This document shows, one piece after another, positions 1-8,625 of a DNA stretch of 64,000 nucleotides. The position numbers were made by a program, and so were the translations under genes. This DNA comes from Streptococcus suis (GTDB taxonomy: Bacteria > Bacillota > Bacilli > Lactobacillales > Streptococcaceae). The DNA lies in the NCBI RefSeq assembly GCF_017601095.1, contig NZ_JAGFUX010000004.1, positions 1 to 64,000 of the forward strand, read 5' to 3'. A model generated the notes under the pieces. The model saw only the letters and a program-made list of their open reading frames with translations, was not told the DNA's origin and made no database searches. Position 1 is the stretch's first letter, and each line of letters opens with the position of its first letter.

Positions 1-115
1 CACAGCTCACAGCTCACAGCTCACAGCTCACAGCTCACAGCTCACAGCTCACAGCTCACAGCTCACAGCTCACAGCTCACAGCTCACAGCTCACAGCTCA
101 CAGCTCACAGCTCAC
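1..115 (+). repeat. Heptanucleotide tandem array (CACAGCT), at least 16 copies
   Basis: Sixteen perfect copies of CACAGCT run from the window edge to position 112, followed by CAC; the array may continue upstream. Seven is not a multiple of three, so all three forward frames read the same seven residues (HSSQLTA in rotation) and none contains a stop. Each gained or lost unit shifts the frame of anything translated through it. Frames meet TGA at 118 or TAG at 126, or stay open to 257. This is the usual architecture of a slipped-strand phase-variation tract. Confidence 0.95.
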
Positions 116-259
116 GCTGATTATGTAGTCAGACGTGTTTTTTGTCAAGCTCTAAAACAGGCTTTTTCACATTTTTGTGAGAAAGTTTTTTATGTTAAAT
201 TTTTTGAGTTGCCTTTAGAATTGTCTTTAGAGAGTAATGGTGAGGTGCAATATGCCTAG
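2..259 (+). CDS. 3' end of an upstream gene read through the heptamer array (partial)
   Basis: The reading frame is open from the window edge through the array and continues 47 codons past it to TAG at 257-259. No credible start codon lies inside, so this must be the C-terminal part of a gene that begins upstream. After the HSSQLTA repeats the tail starts ADYVVRRVFCQALKQ and ends ESNGEVQYA; I recognise no family. The last eight bases overlap the ATG of the next gene, suggesting translational coupling. The other two frames stop within five codons of the array, so only one repeat-number class gives the long tail. That the tail is the ON form is inference. Confidence 0.55.
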   Translation, partial: TAHSSQLTAHSSQLTAHSSQLTAHSSQLTAHSSQLTAHADYVVRRVFCQALKQAFSHFCEKVFYVKFFELPLELSLESNGEVQYA

Positions 260-2543
260 TCATTTCTCAAATGAAGTCGATGGACAACTCAAATTTTATC
301 AAGATTATCTACCTCTTGTTGATAAAAACCTGACAACGGATGATATTCTTTCTGACTATACAGATGGCGTTGTCAACGGAAATTTACTAGAATTTAAGGT
401 TATCATCAATGATATTAACACTGTTTTATTCCAAGCCATCAAATACCTATCTTCTCGGAGAATCAAAGGACGAGAAATTCCAAAAAATATCTTATTGGTG
501 TCACTAACAAATCAAAAAATCTATGTCTTTTCTAGCGAAGACTATTTAGCTTATATTGAAAGAGTATATTTTGGTGGTGCAAGTCTTAAAAACTCTGGAT
601 TTTCTGCGAGCAATCCGATTGAAATTCTAGAATATGGAAGAAGTCAACTTGATGAAAGCCGTTTAATTACTATATTACGTTCAAAAGAATTTACAAAAAT
701 AAACATAGATGAAAACTGTATTGTTGGCTGGGCAGAACGCTTTTATCGTGAAAATAAAGGAGCTAACAAATCCGATTTCATCGGAGACTATACTGGTAAT
801 GTTCAAATTATTGGCGAAATTCGGCAACCAGAAAAACTTAAAAATTTCATCAATCCCTATGTTGGAGAAACTAATGTTCAGTTCCAATACTTGATGGATA
901 AACTTAATGATACATTACAAAAGAAAAATCTAGGAGCATTTTATACTCCTGAACCTTATGTTCAAAAGTCATTAGAGTTAGTTCGCCAAGCTATACAACG
1001 TGTCCCTGAAGGTAATGATTATATCATTTTAGACAGGTGTGCTGGAACTGGAAACCTTGAAAAATTGATGAGCGATGAAGAGTTGAGCCACTGTGTTCTT
1101 TCAACAGTTGAATATTATGAGTACAAAGTTTTACTTGAATTGCTTGGGGATAAAGTTCGTCATATTATCCCTCCTACAGAGAAAGCCGATACTTTTAATA
1201 TGGGGCTAGTTCGTGGAGCAGATGCTCTTAGCGAGGAATATGTTAATAATGAGGTTATTAAGCAGTATATAGATAATCCAAATACCACCATTATTCTGTA
1301 TGAAAATCCTCCTTATGCAGATACACGCAGTATAGAACACCAAAAAGCAAAAAAGACTTCTTCGTCATCCGAATGGAAGCAAAGTTATTTAATGCAACAG
1401 ATGAAGCAAGAAGTTAAGGGGATGGGCATAAATGAGATGGGAAACATCTTTATTTGGAGCGGCTTCAAATACTATCTTCGTCAACCTACTGATAGCTATA
1501 TTATTTATAGCCCTATTAAATATTGGAAGGAAATCCACCTAATTGATAAAAAATTTGAACGAGGATTTGCTTTCAACAGGAAACATTTTCATACCAAAAT
1601 TGATGCGTTAGTATCTTGTATTCTTTGGTCAAATGTAGATGAAGAATTAGATAATATTACCCTTGAAGCATTCAATATAGTCAATAACGAAACCTTACAA
1701 GAAGAAGATTTAACTATCAATCGTATTTATACTAAATATAGTAACGTGTACTATGACAAACGAAAATTCAATGACGATGAATTTTCTGACTTTGTACTGG
1801 GGTTAAATGGAAAAAAACTAGAAGGTTCAAATAAAATTACTTCACAGACGATTATAAATGATAATTTAATCGGATATTTACGAGCTTCTGGAGTAAATTT
1901 TGACAATCCTGATTTAGCTTCCTCTCTCTTAGTTGCTAGTCTGTACAACGGAGCAGGATATTTTCCATTAAGGAAAGATAATTTCCTAGAGAAACTTCCA
2001 ATGTTTGCCGCTAGTCGCTACATTACTTATAATCGACACTGGACACAGCGTGCTAATATCATGAAATCTGCTGATGGTTCTGAACGTTTTAACAATGCTG
2101 TATCTGGCAATAAAATCGAACAAGACCTATTGAAAATTTTGCTATTCACAACACTCGAAACACAGAATCACATGAGAAGTCTATACGGTACTGACGGGCG
2201 GTTCTACCGAAATGAACTGTCATTAGATACTTCTAACGGAGACACCATAGCAACTATCAAATTAGAAAAATTGAAGCAAGGTACTAAAGAAACTGCGTTG
2301 TTTGAACAGTGGACAAAAGTCTTGTCGGAAGCTAAAAAAACAGAGAACTATAATTCCGAATTAACATATTCTGTTTATCAAATTATAGATGAACTCAATA
2401 CATCTGAAAAAGATGAAGACGAAAAAATTATTTACCATTATCCTGAATTAAATGGACACTTAAATACATTGAAAACAATGACAAAAGAGTATTATAATTC
2501 TGAAATTGTACCTTTCTTATTCGAATATGAATTTTTGAAATAA
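252..2543 (+). CDS. Type IIG-like restriction-modification protein (PD-(D/E)XK-like N-terminus plus N6-adenine methylase)
   Basis: A 763-aa protein. ATG at 252 is preferred to ATG 237 because GAGGTG lies five bases upstream of it, and an in-frame TAG sits at 228. Near residues 35-50 the pattern YTDGVVNGNLLEFK resembles a PD-(D/E)XK nuclease core (D, then E-x-K). Methylase motifs follow: GAFYTP (about 228-233, motif X), DRCAGTGN (about 261-268, AdoMet-binding motif I) and ENPPY (about 351-355, catalytic motif IV of N6-adenine methylases). The C-terminal 400 residues would hold target recognition. The order fits single-chain type IIG enzymes that both methylate and cut; nuclease activity is inferred from the motif only. 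The gene is visibly AT-richer than its neighbours, which suggests acquisition. It overlaps the upstream frame by eight bases, so expression may follow the heptamer tract. No specificity subunit is seen in the window. Confidence 0.7.
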   Translation: MPSHFSNEVDGQLKFYQDYLPLVDKNLTTDDILSDYTDGVVNGNLLEFKVIINDINTVLFQAIKYLSSRRIKGREIPKNILLVSLTNQKIYVFSSEDYLAYIERVYFGGASLKNSGFSASNPIEILEYGRSQLDESRLITILRSKEFTKINIDENCIVGWAERFYRENKGANKSDFIGDYTGNVQIIGEIRQPEKLKNFINPYVGETNVQFQYLMDKLNDTLQKKNLGAFYTPEPYVQKSLELVRQAIQRVPEGNDYIILDRCAGTGNLEKLMSDEELSHCVLSTVEYYEYKVLLELLGDKVRHIIPPTEKADTFNMGLVRGADALSEEYVNNEVIKQYIDNPNTTIILYENPPYADTRSIEHQKAKKTSSSSEWKQSYLMQQMKQEVKGMGINEMGNIFIWSGFKYYLRQPTDSYIIYSPIKYWKEIHLIDKKFERGFAFNRKHFHTKIDALVSCILWSNVDEELDNITLEAFNIVNNETLQEEDLTINRIYTKYSNVYYDKRKFNDDEFSDFVLGLNGKKLEGSNKITSQTIINDNLIGYLRASGVNFDNPDLASSLLVASLYNGAGYFPLRKDNFLEKLPMFAASRYITYNRHWTQRANIMKSADGSERFNNAVSGNKIEQDLLKILLFTTLETQNHMRSLYGTDGRFYRNELSLDTSNGDTIATIKLEKLKQGTKETALFEQWTKVLSEAKKTENYNSELTYSVYQIIDELNTSEKDEDEKIIYHYPELNGHLNTLKTMTKEYYNSEIVPFLFEYEFLK

Positions 2544-2547
2544 GAAG

Positions 2548-2588
2548 TAAAAAGACGATTTCCTATCTTGGAAGTCGCCTTTTTTTTG
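2548..2588 (+). terminator. Rho-independent terminator after the RM gene
   Basis: Stem AAGACGATTTCC / GGAAGTCGCCTT (one wobble, one mismatch) followed by a run of T, starting five bases after the stop codon. Confidence 0.8.
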
Positions 2589-2602
2589 ATGTTACCGAAA
2601 CT

Positions 2603-2636
2603 CTATATATTGTAGTTGGTGTAAACTGATATATAG
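2603..2636. repeat. Inverted repeat at the right edge of the accessory segment
   Basis: CTATATAT at 2603-2610 and its perfect complement ATATATAG at 2629-2636 flank 18 bases. It lies between the RM terminator and the truncated-looking 5' end of the oxidase gene. It may be a scar of the insertion boundary or a weak hairpin; its role is unknown. Confidence 0.5.
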
Positions 2637-2665
2637 TTCCCAAAAAAAATAACTATACACTTGGA

Positions 2666-3922
2666 TTGGCTTGGATGACAGCCTTGTTCATCCTCCCCTT
2701 TCCCTTCATCTATACTTTTTCAACAGGCTTGCCAGCAGTTTACGCTGGTATGAAGGGCAGCATCGGGATTGGGATTATCGCCTATGTTTGGCTCCTGTTA
2801 GCAGTCTATATCTCAACCAAGCCAAAATGGTTGGATCGTTTGATTGGTTTGCCAGCAGCCTATATGATCCATGGTATCTTTAGTTTGGTGGCTATTTATC
2901 TGGCCTTTATGCACAAAAATCTCCTGCCATCTTCAGGTTTGATTGAGCAGACAGGAAATCTAGCTTTTGCAATTTTACTGGGTCTTGCTCTTTATTCGAT
3001 GGTCTTTATGGCGGGCTGGTTGACCAGCCGTATCCCTCTCTTGGCCAAAATCAAGCTCCAGTTGGAAAGCATTTTTAAGCATGAAATCTCAGTTTGGCTC
3101 CACCGCCTCAATCTCTTGGCAGTTTTCCTGATTTTTGTCCATGTGCAGTTGATTGACTACATTTCTAGTATTACTGGCTTTATGGTCTTGTTCAACCTTT
3201 CGACAGCCTTTGTCTTCCTGTCCTATCTATGGTCTAAATTCAAACCAACTGCCAAGGGTCAAGTTGGTAAGTTGGTGCGGAGTCAACTGATTGCGGATAA
3301 TATTGTAGAATTGACCATTCAAGTTCCAGCAACCTTGTCCGCTAAACTGCGAGCAGGAGATTTTGTTTTCATTTCCGTACCCGGTAAAAAAGGGTTGCGT
3401 GAACCCCATCCATTTTCTTTGGTCAATGCACCCAATCAAGACAATGAGATTATCCTGGCCATTCGTGGCGACGGAGATTTCACAAAAGCCATTCAGACCC
3501 TGACTGCACCTGCTAAAGTATTGGTAGATGGTGGATATGGTATGTTTGAGACGGTCATTCAAGACCAGCAACCAGACCACCTCTTGATGATTACAGGTGG
3601 AATCGGTGTAACCCCTCTTCTTTCTGTCATGGAAGCCCATCCAGAAATTCCGACAACTGTCTTTCATGGTGCAACAACAGAAGCAGCTCTGATTTATGGA
3701 GACCGATTTGAAAAATGGAGTCAAGAACGGGAACAGTTTAAGGTTCATCGCAAAATTGGTCCATTTGAAGAAAAAGAGATTCTATCTAGCCTTCCAAATG
3801 ACCTGACAGGCTTAACCGTCTTGGTAAGTGGACCACCTGCTATGGCTCGTTATTGGATGAAAAATCTACAAAAAAATGGTGTACCTAAAGGCCAAATTTT
3901 TTACGAAGAATTTGGTTGGTAA
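2666..3922 (+). CDS. Ferric reductase-like / NADPH oxidase-like membrane flavocytochrome, 5' end probably disturbed
   Basis: A multi-spanning N-terminal half (residues about 5-190) carries the paired histidines expected to hold two haems (H69/H83 and H146/H159). A ferredoxin-reductase-type half follows, with FAD motif HPFS (about 248-251), pyridine-nucleotide motif GGIGVTPLLS (about 311-320) and VSGPPAM near the C-terminus. Known relatives such as pneumococcal SpNOX pass electrons from NAD(P)H through FAD and haem across the membrane. The start is doubtful. TTG 2666 and ATG 2675 lack a Shine-Dalgarno sequence, while the same frame is open upstream to a TGA at 2627 and reads KKNNYTLGLAW with no start codon. 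This looks like a coding sequence whose first codons were replaced by the adjoining RM segment. A shared terminator separates it from the converging DUF975 gene. Confidence 0.75.
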   Translation: MAWMTALFILPFPFIYTFSTGLPAVYAGMKGSIGIGIIAYVWLLLAVYISTKPKWLDRLIGLPAAYMIHGIFSLVAIYLAFMHKNLLPSSGLIEQTGNLAFAILLGLALYSMVFMAGWLTSRIPLLAKIKLQLESIFKHEISVWLHRLNLLAVFLIFVHVQLIDYISSITGFMVLFNLSTAFVFLSYLWSKFKPTAKGQVGKLVRSQLIADNIVELTIQVPATLSAKLRAGDFVFISVPGKKGLREPHPFSLVNAPNQDNEIILAIRGDGDFTKAIQTLTAPAKVLVDGGYGMFETVIQDQQPDHLLMITGGIGVTPLLSVMEAHPEIPTTVFHGATTEAALIYGDRFEKWSQEREQFKVHRKIGPFEEKEILSSLPNDLTGLTVLVSGPPAMARYWMKNLQKNGVPKGQIFYEEFGW

Positions 3923-3955
3923 AAAAATACCTTGGCTAAGCCAAGGTATTTTTTT
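3920..3955. terminator. Bidirectional terminator
   Basis: Perfect stem TACCTTGGCT / AGCCAAGGTA flanked by A-run and T-run. It ends the oxidase gene and also contains the stop codon of the minus-strand gene ending at 3936. Confidence 0.92.
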
Positions 3956-4814
3956 CGATGATTTGAGAAAGGATGCTATTGGTTTCAAGGATGGTCTGGT
4001 AGAAATGCCATTGACTTGCATAATAGTACGGTAGCACATAAACGCCCACCATACCAAAGGTCAAGGAAATAAGGATAAACCAACCGACAAAGGAAAGGTC
4101 TAGTAAAAAGCGTTTTACCTTATAACCACGCATAAACAAACGAGACTGTTTGAGTAGTTTTCTGGCGCCTGAGTAGTGACCTTGATCTAGTGCTTGAAAG
4201 AGTAGAATTTCCACTAAGGAATAGGCATAGTATTGTGGAAAATACAAAGCAAAACCAATCAAACTGAGCAAGAGGCCACCAAAAAATCCAAGACCAAAGG
4301 TCGCAAGAACTGCGTCAGGAATCAACTCTGGCTGACTGATATTATTTGACACCATATAAAAGACAACAAAAACCGATGCGCCTATCAATAAGAAGCTACC
4401 AATCAAAAGTGGCAGACCCCAGAGAAATAGGAAAAAGGTTTTGGTGAAATAGGTTGTAACAATCTTGCCAAACTCTGGATGTTGAAAAATCGCCAAGCCA
4501 TCCTTAAAGCCTGTCTGGGTCTTACCCTTATATAAGATCTGAAAAAGGGTATAAGAAATGGACAGATAGAGAAAGCTCAGTAGGATTCCAGAGAAAATCG
4601 GAAAACCGATGGAAGCCGAAAGGTATTGCCAAGGGGCACCATCTTGATTGGCAACCGCGACAATCGTTGCAGGATCCTGGCTACGTGAGCTGATAAATTG
4701 AATGGTTAAACCTAAGAAAACAGCCCAAAGAGGCAAGAAAAAGATACCAGCCGTCTCTTGTAAAGTTTGGCGTGCCTTAGCACGAATACGTGTTAGGGAA
4801 AATAAACTGTGCAT
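3936..4814 (-). CDS. DUF975 family integral membrane protein
   Basis: A 292-aa, strongly hydrophobic protein with about five to six membrane segments. Its N-terminal MHSLFSLTRIRAKARQTL and the later GARKLLKQSRLFMRGYKVKRF match the DUF975 family (families with a cytoplasmic positively charged loop and no assigned enzyme). The stop codon lies inside the bidirectional terminator shared with the oxidase gene. It is transcribed alone; upstream is only structured intergenic DNA. The function is unknown. Confidence 0.75.
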   Translation of the reverse strand: MHSLFSLTRIRAKARQTLQETAGIFFLPLWAVFLGLTIQFISSRSQDPATIVAVANQDGAPWQYLSASIGFPIFSGILLSFLYLSISYTLFQILYKGKTQTGFKDGLAIFQHPEFGKIVTTYFTKTFFLFLWGLPLLIGSFLLIGASVFVVFYMVSNNISQPELIPDAVLATFGLGFFGGLLLSLIGFALYFPQYYAYSLVEILLFQALDQGHYSGARKLLKQSRLFMRGYKVKRFLLDLSFVGWFILISLTFGMVGVYVLPYYYASQWHFYQTILETNSILSQIIEKNTLA

Positions 4815-4889
4815 AGAAGTCCTCCTTCTGACATTTTAGCATAGAATGTAGTGACAAGCTAGGCTTTTTTTGATAGACTGGAACATGCT

Positions 4890-5056
4890 GGGAGTGGGAA
4901 AGAACTCGACTGGTCTAAAAAAGAGTTCGTCTTCCCACCCCCGCACAGTTGATTAGGTCAGATTTGGAGTGTAATACACGAACAAATCTGCCAATCAACC
5001 ACTGCGCTGAGATGTTGACACAAACTCTGAGTAGTGGAGCTGGGCTTGAGCCCAGC
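4890..5056. repeat. Structured intergenic repeat family A, copy 1
   Basis: This copy is closely similar to the DNA at 27468-27612. It folds in three modules: hairpin 1 with GTGGGAA (4894-4900) against TTCCCAC (4932-4938) plus an inner AACTC/GAGTT; a long nested hairpin 2 from CAGTTGATT (4946) to AATCAACCACTG (5004), with inner CAGATTT/AAATCTG; and a perfect GC hairpin GCTGGGCT-TG-AGCCCAGC (5039-5056), which is specific to this copy. It occupies most of the gap between the DUF975 gene and tgt. No reading frame is supported. Confidence 0.8.
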
Positions 5057-5091
5057 CCCTAATAAAATTTTCCTAGGACTGTTTTTCCTAG

Positions 5092-6246
<1,155 letters not shown>

Positions 6247-6253
6247 ATAAAAA

Positions 6254-6287
6254 TGACCTCCTACAAAATAGTAGGAGGTTTTCTTTT
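6254..6287. terminator. Terminator between tgt and pepQ
   Basis: Perfect stem ACCTCCTAC / GTAGGAGGT with a six-base loop and T-rich tail. A-rich sequence on the other side lets it serve the convergent pepQ message as well. Confidence 0.88.
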
Positions 6288-7372
6288 TATACATCAAAAT
6301 ACAAAAGTTCTTTCGGTGTCTTGGTAAAGACTTCAAAGCCATTCTTGGTCACATAACCACAGTCTTCAATCCGCACACCGACTTTTCCAGGAATGTAGAT
6401 ACCAGGCTCAACAGAGAAGCACATGCCTTCCTCGATAACCAAGTCATTTCCTTCCATAATAGATGGGAACTCGTGCACACTCATGCCCAGACCGTGCCCA
6501 AGACGGTGGTTGAAGTAGTCACTATAACCAGCCTTCTCAATGACAGAGCGAGCAGCGTAGTCAATCTCACCTGCTGTCACACCAGGCTTGATCATATTGA
6601 CCGCTGCCATGTGGGCTTCAAGAGTTAGGTTATAAATATCCTTTTTAAATTGGTCAGGTTTTCCGACAGCGACCGTCCGCGTCATATCAGAGGTGTAGCC
6701 CAAGGTTTCGACGCCTAGGTCGAACAATAGCAGAGCATCGTTTTCGATGCGGTTTGTTCCTGGGATACCGTGAGGGTTTGCAGCATTGTTACCTGTCAAG
6801 ACCATGGTATCAAAACTCATCTTGGAAATGCCCTGTTTCTTCATCTCAAATTCAATCTGAGCAATGATGTCTGTTTCTGTCACATTTAGGGAAATATTGT
6901 CAAAACCTACCTGCATGGCCTTGTCAGCAAATGCCCCTGCCACCAACATCTTTTCAATCTCATCTCGTGACTTAATCAATTTCATAGTATTGATAAGCGG
7001 TGTCAAATCTGTGAAGGCTTGATTGAAAATGGATTGCAAACCATAGTAGCGAGTCAGGTTGAGATTGTCAAACTCCGCACCGATTTTCTGAAAATGTTTC
7101 TGTGGCAATTTACTCTTGATGATTTGCCAAGGATTTTCAGAATCCATGTAGCCAGCCACCGCAAAGTCAACGGTAGCCACCGCCCGTTCCATATCGAGGG
7201 CCGGAAGGAAGAGTAGAGACTCAGCATCCGGCATGACAAAGAGCATCATGTGGCGTTCATGGGGATCATTGTGAAAACCGGTGAGATAATAAATGCTGAC
7301 TGGGTCAGAAAAAATGGCCAAATCCATTTGATTTTCTTCTAAATAAGTCTTGATACGGTTGATTTTAGACAT
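6287..7372 (-). CDS. pepQ: Xaa-Pro dipeptidase, peptidase family M24
   Basis: A 361-aa cytosolic metallopeptidase that splits X-Pro dipeptides. The pita-bread fold metal ligands are all visible in the C-terminal half: D in LLFDLGVE, D in SDMTRTV, H in HRLGHGLGMSVHE, E in SVEPGIYI and E in RIEDCGYV. The N-terminal creatinase-like domain spans about residues 1-125. It is divergent from ccpA with 160 bases between them, the arrangement found in many lactic streptococci and lactobacilli, where CcpA influences both genes. Confidence 0.95.
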   Translation of the reverse strand: MSKINRIKTYLEENQMDLAIFSDPVSIYYLTGFHNDPHERHMMLFVMPDAESLLFLPALDMERAVATVDFAVAGYMDSENPWQIIKSKLPQKHFQKIGAEFDNLNLTRYYGLQSIFNQAFTDLTPLINTMKLIKSRDEIEKMLVAGAFADKAMQVGFDNISLNVTETDIIAQIEFEMKKQGISKMSFDTMVLTGNNAANPHGIPGTNRIENDALLLFDLGVETLGYTSDMTRTVAVGKPDQFKKDIYNLTLEAHMAAVNMIKPGVTAGEIDYAARSVIEKAGYSDYFNHRLGHGLGMSVHEFPSIMEGNDLVIEEGMCFSVEPGIYIPGKVGVRIEDCGYVTKNGFEVFTKTPKELLYFDV

Positions 7373-7452
7373 AGTCCACCTCTTTCTATACCTCTATTTT
7401 TCCAAAAAATGAAAAAAAATGCAAGGGGAAAAGAAAAAGTTGAATTTTTCAC

Positions 7453-7507
7453 TTGAAAGTGGTTTCAAAAAATGATAAACTATATACGAGTGAAAGCGTA
7501 ATTTTCA
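7453..7507 (+). promoter_or_regulatory. ccpA promoter with overlapping cre-like site
   Basis: The -35 TTGAAA (7453-7458) and -10 TAAACT (7476-7481) are 17 bases apart. TGAAAGTGGTTTCA at 7454-7467 matches the catabolite-responsive element at all but one position (T for C in the central CG) and covers the -35. This implies autoregulation of ccpA and possibly control of pepQ. A second, imperfect element TGAAAGCG...TTTTCA lies at 7491-7507, downstream of the -10. Confidence 0.75.
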
Positions 7508-7538
7508 TACAATATATTAAATTTGAAAGGATATGCGT

Positions 7539-8543
7539 ATGCTGAATACAGATGATACAGTAACGATTTACGACGTCGCCCGAGAAGCAGGCGTCTCAAT
7601 GGCCACAGTCAGTCGTGTGGTCAACGGAAATAAAAATGTGAAAGAAAATACTCGTAAGAAGGTATTGGAAGTTATTGATCGTTTGGATTACCGTCCTAAC
7701 GCTGTTGCACGGGGGTTGGCAAGTAAGAAAACAACAACAGTGGGCGTGGTTATTCCAAACATCGCAAATGCTTACTTTGCAACCTTGGCAAAAGGGATTG
7801 ATGATATTGCTGACATGTATAAATACAATATCGTTCTCGCTAATAGTGATGAGAACGATGAGAAGGAAATCAATGTTGTCAATACACTCTTCTCTAAACA
7901 GGTGGACGGCATTATCTTCATGGGCTACCATTTGACAGACAAGATTCGTGCAGAGTTTTCACGCTCTCGGACACCAATTGTACTAGCAGGTACAGTTGAT
8001 TTGGAGCATCAGTTACCAAGTGTCAACATTGACTATGCCTTAGCTACTAAAGATGCAGTAGATCTGTTGGCAAAACACAATCAAAAGATTGCCTTTGTGT
8101 CTGGTCCGCTTGTGGATGATATCAATGGAAAAGTCCGTCTGACAGGTTATAAAGATGGCTTAAAAGCAAATGGTTTGGAATTTAATGAAGGTCTTGTCTT
8201 TGAATCTAAGTACAAATACGAAGAAGGCTATGCACTTGCTGATCGCATTCTAAACTCAGGAGCAACAGCTGCCTATGTAGCAGAAGATGAAATTGCAGCT
8301 GGGTTGCTTAATGGTATAGCGGACAAGGGGATTAAGATACCAGAGGACTTCGAAATTATCACAAGCGATGATTCTGTTGTCACAAAATTCACCCGTCCAA
8401 ACCTATCTTCTATTAATCAGCCATTGTACGATATCGGTGCGATTGCGATGCGGATGTTGACCAAGATTATGCATAAGGAAGAGTTGGAAAATCGTGAGGT
8501 ACTTTTGAATCACGGTATTAAGCTACGTAAATCAACCAAGTAA
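7539..8543 (+). CDS. ccpA: Catabolite control protein A, LacI/GalR family
   Basis: A 334-aa regulator; with HPr-Ser-P it binds cre sites and controls carbon use. Residues about 5-50 form the helix-turn-helix (TIYDVAREAGVSMATVSRVV) and hinge helix (YRPNAVARGLAS). The remainder is the two-lobed periplasmic-binding-like core ending LLNHGIKLRKSTK, as in other streptococcal CcpA proteins. ATG 7539 is preferred to ATG 7533 because AAAGG (7526-7530) is eight bases away, not two. A monocistronic terminator follows. The cre-like site in its own promoter suggests autoregulation. Confidence 0.97.
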   Translation: MLNTDDTVTIYDVAREAGVSMATVSRVVNGNKNVKENTRKKVLEVIDRLDYRPNAVARGLASKKTTTVGVVIPNIANAYFATLAKGIDDIADMYKYNIVLANSDENDEKEINVVNTLFSKQVDGIIFMGYHLTDKIRAEFSRSRTPIVLAGTVDLEHQLPSVNIDYALATKDAVDLLAKHNQKIAFVSGPLVDDINGKVRLTGYKDGLKANGLEFNEGLVFESKYKYEEGYALADRILNSGATAAYVAEDEIAAGLLNGIADKGIKIPEDFEIITSDDSVVTKFTRPNLSSINQPLYDIGAIAMRMLTKIMHKEELENREVLLNHGIKLRKSTK

Positions 8544-8570
8544 AGGAAGGGAAACTCCCTTCTTTTCTTT
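8543..8570 (+). terminator. ccpA terminator
   Basis: Stem AAGGAAGGGA / TCCCTTCTTT with a three-base loop and T-rich tail, directly at the stop codon. Confidence 0.85.
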
Positions 8571-8613
8571 TGTAAAAAATAGGTTGACCATATCATTTTT
8601 TTCAGATTTCTAT

Positions 8614-8625
8614 TATAATGAAACT
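8614..8625 (+). promoter_or_regulatory. TATAAT six bases before the cpoA ATG
   Basis: TATAAT at 8614-8619 is followed by GAAACT and then ATG. A transcript from this -10 would begin at or next to the A of the start codon. No good -35 is visible at 16-18 bases (TTGACC at 8584 is 24 bases away) and no Shine-Dalgarno sequence precedes the ATG. Confidence 0.55.

Noticed and set aside
2603..2636. Insertion sequence end
   Set aside because: Only an 8-bp AT inverted repeat, no transposase and no target duplication seen.
3227..3748. 173-codon minus-strand frame opposite the oxidase gene
   Set aside because: Cysteine-rich shadow frame inside a well-supported gene; no start signals.
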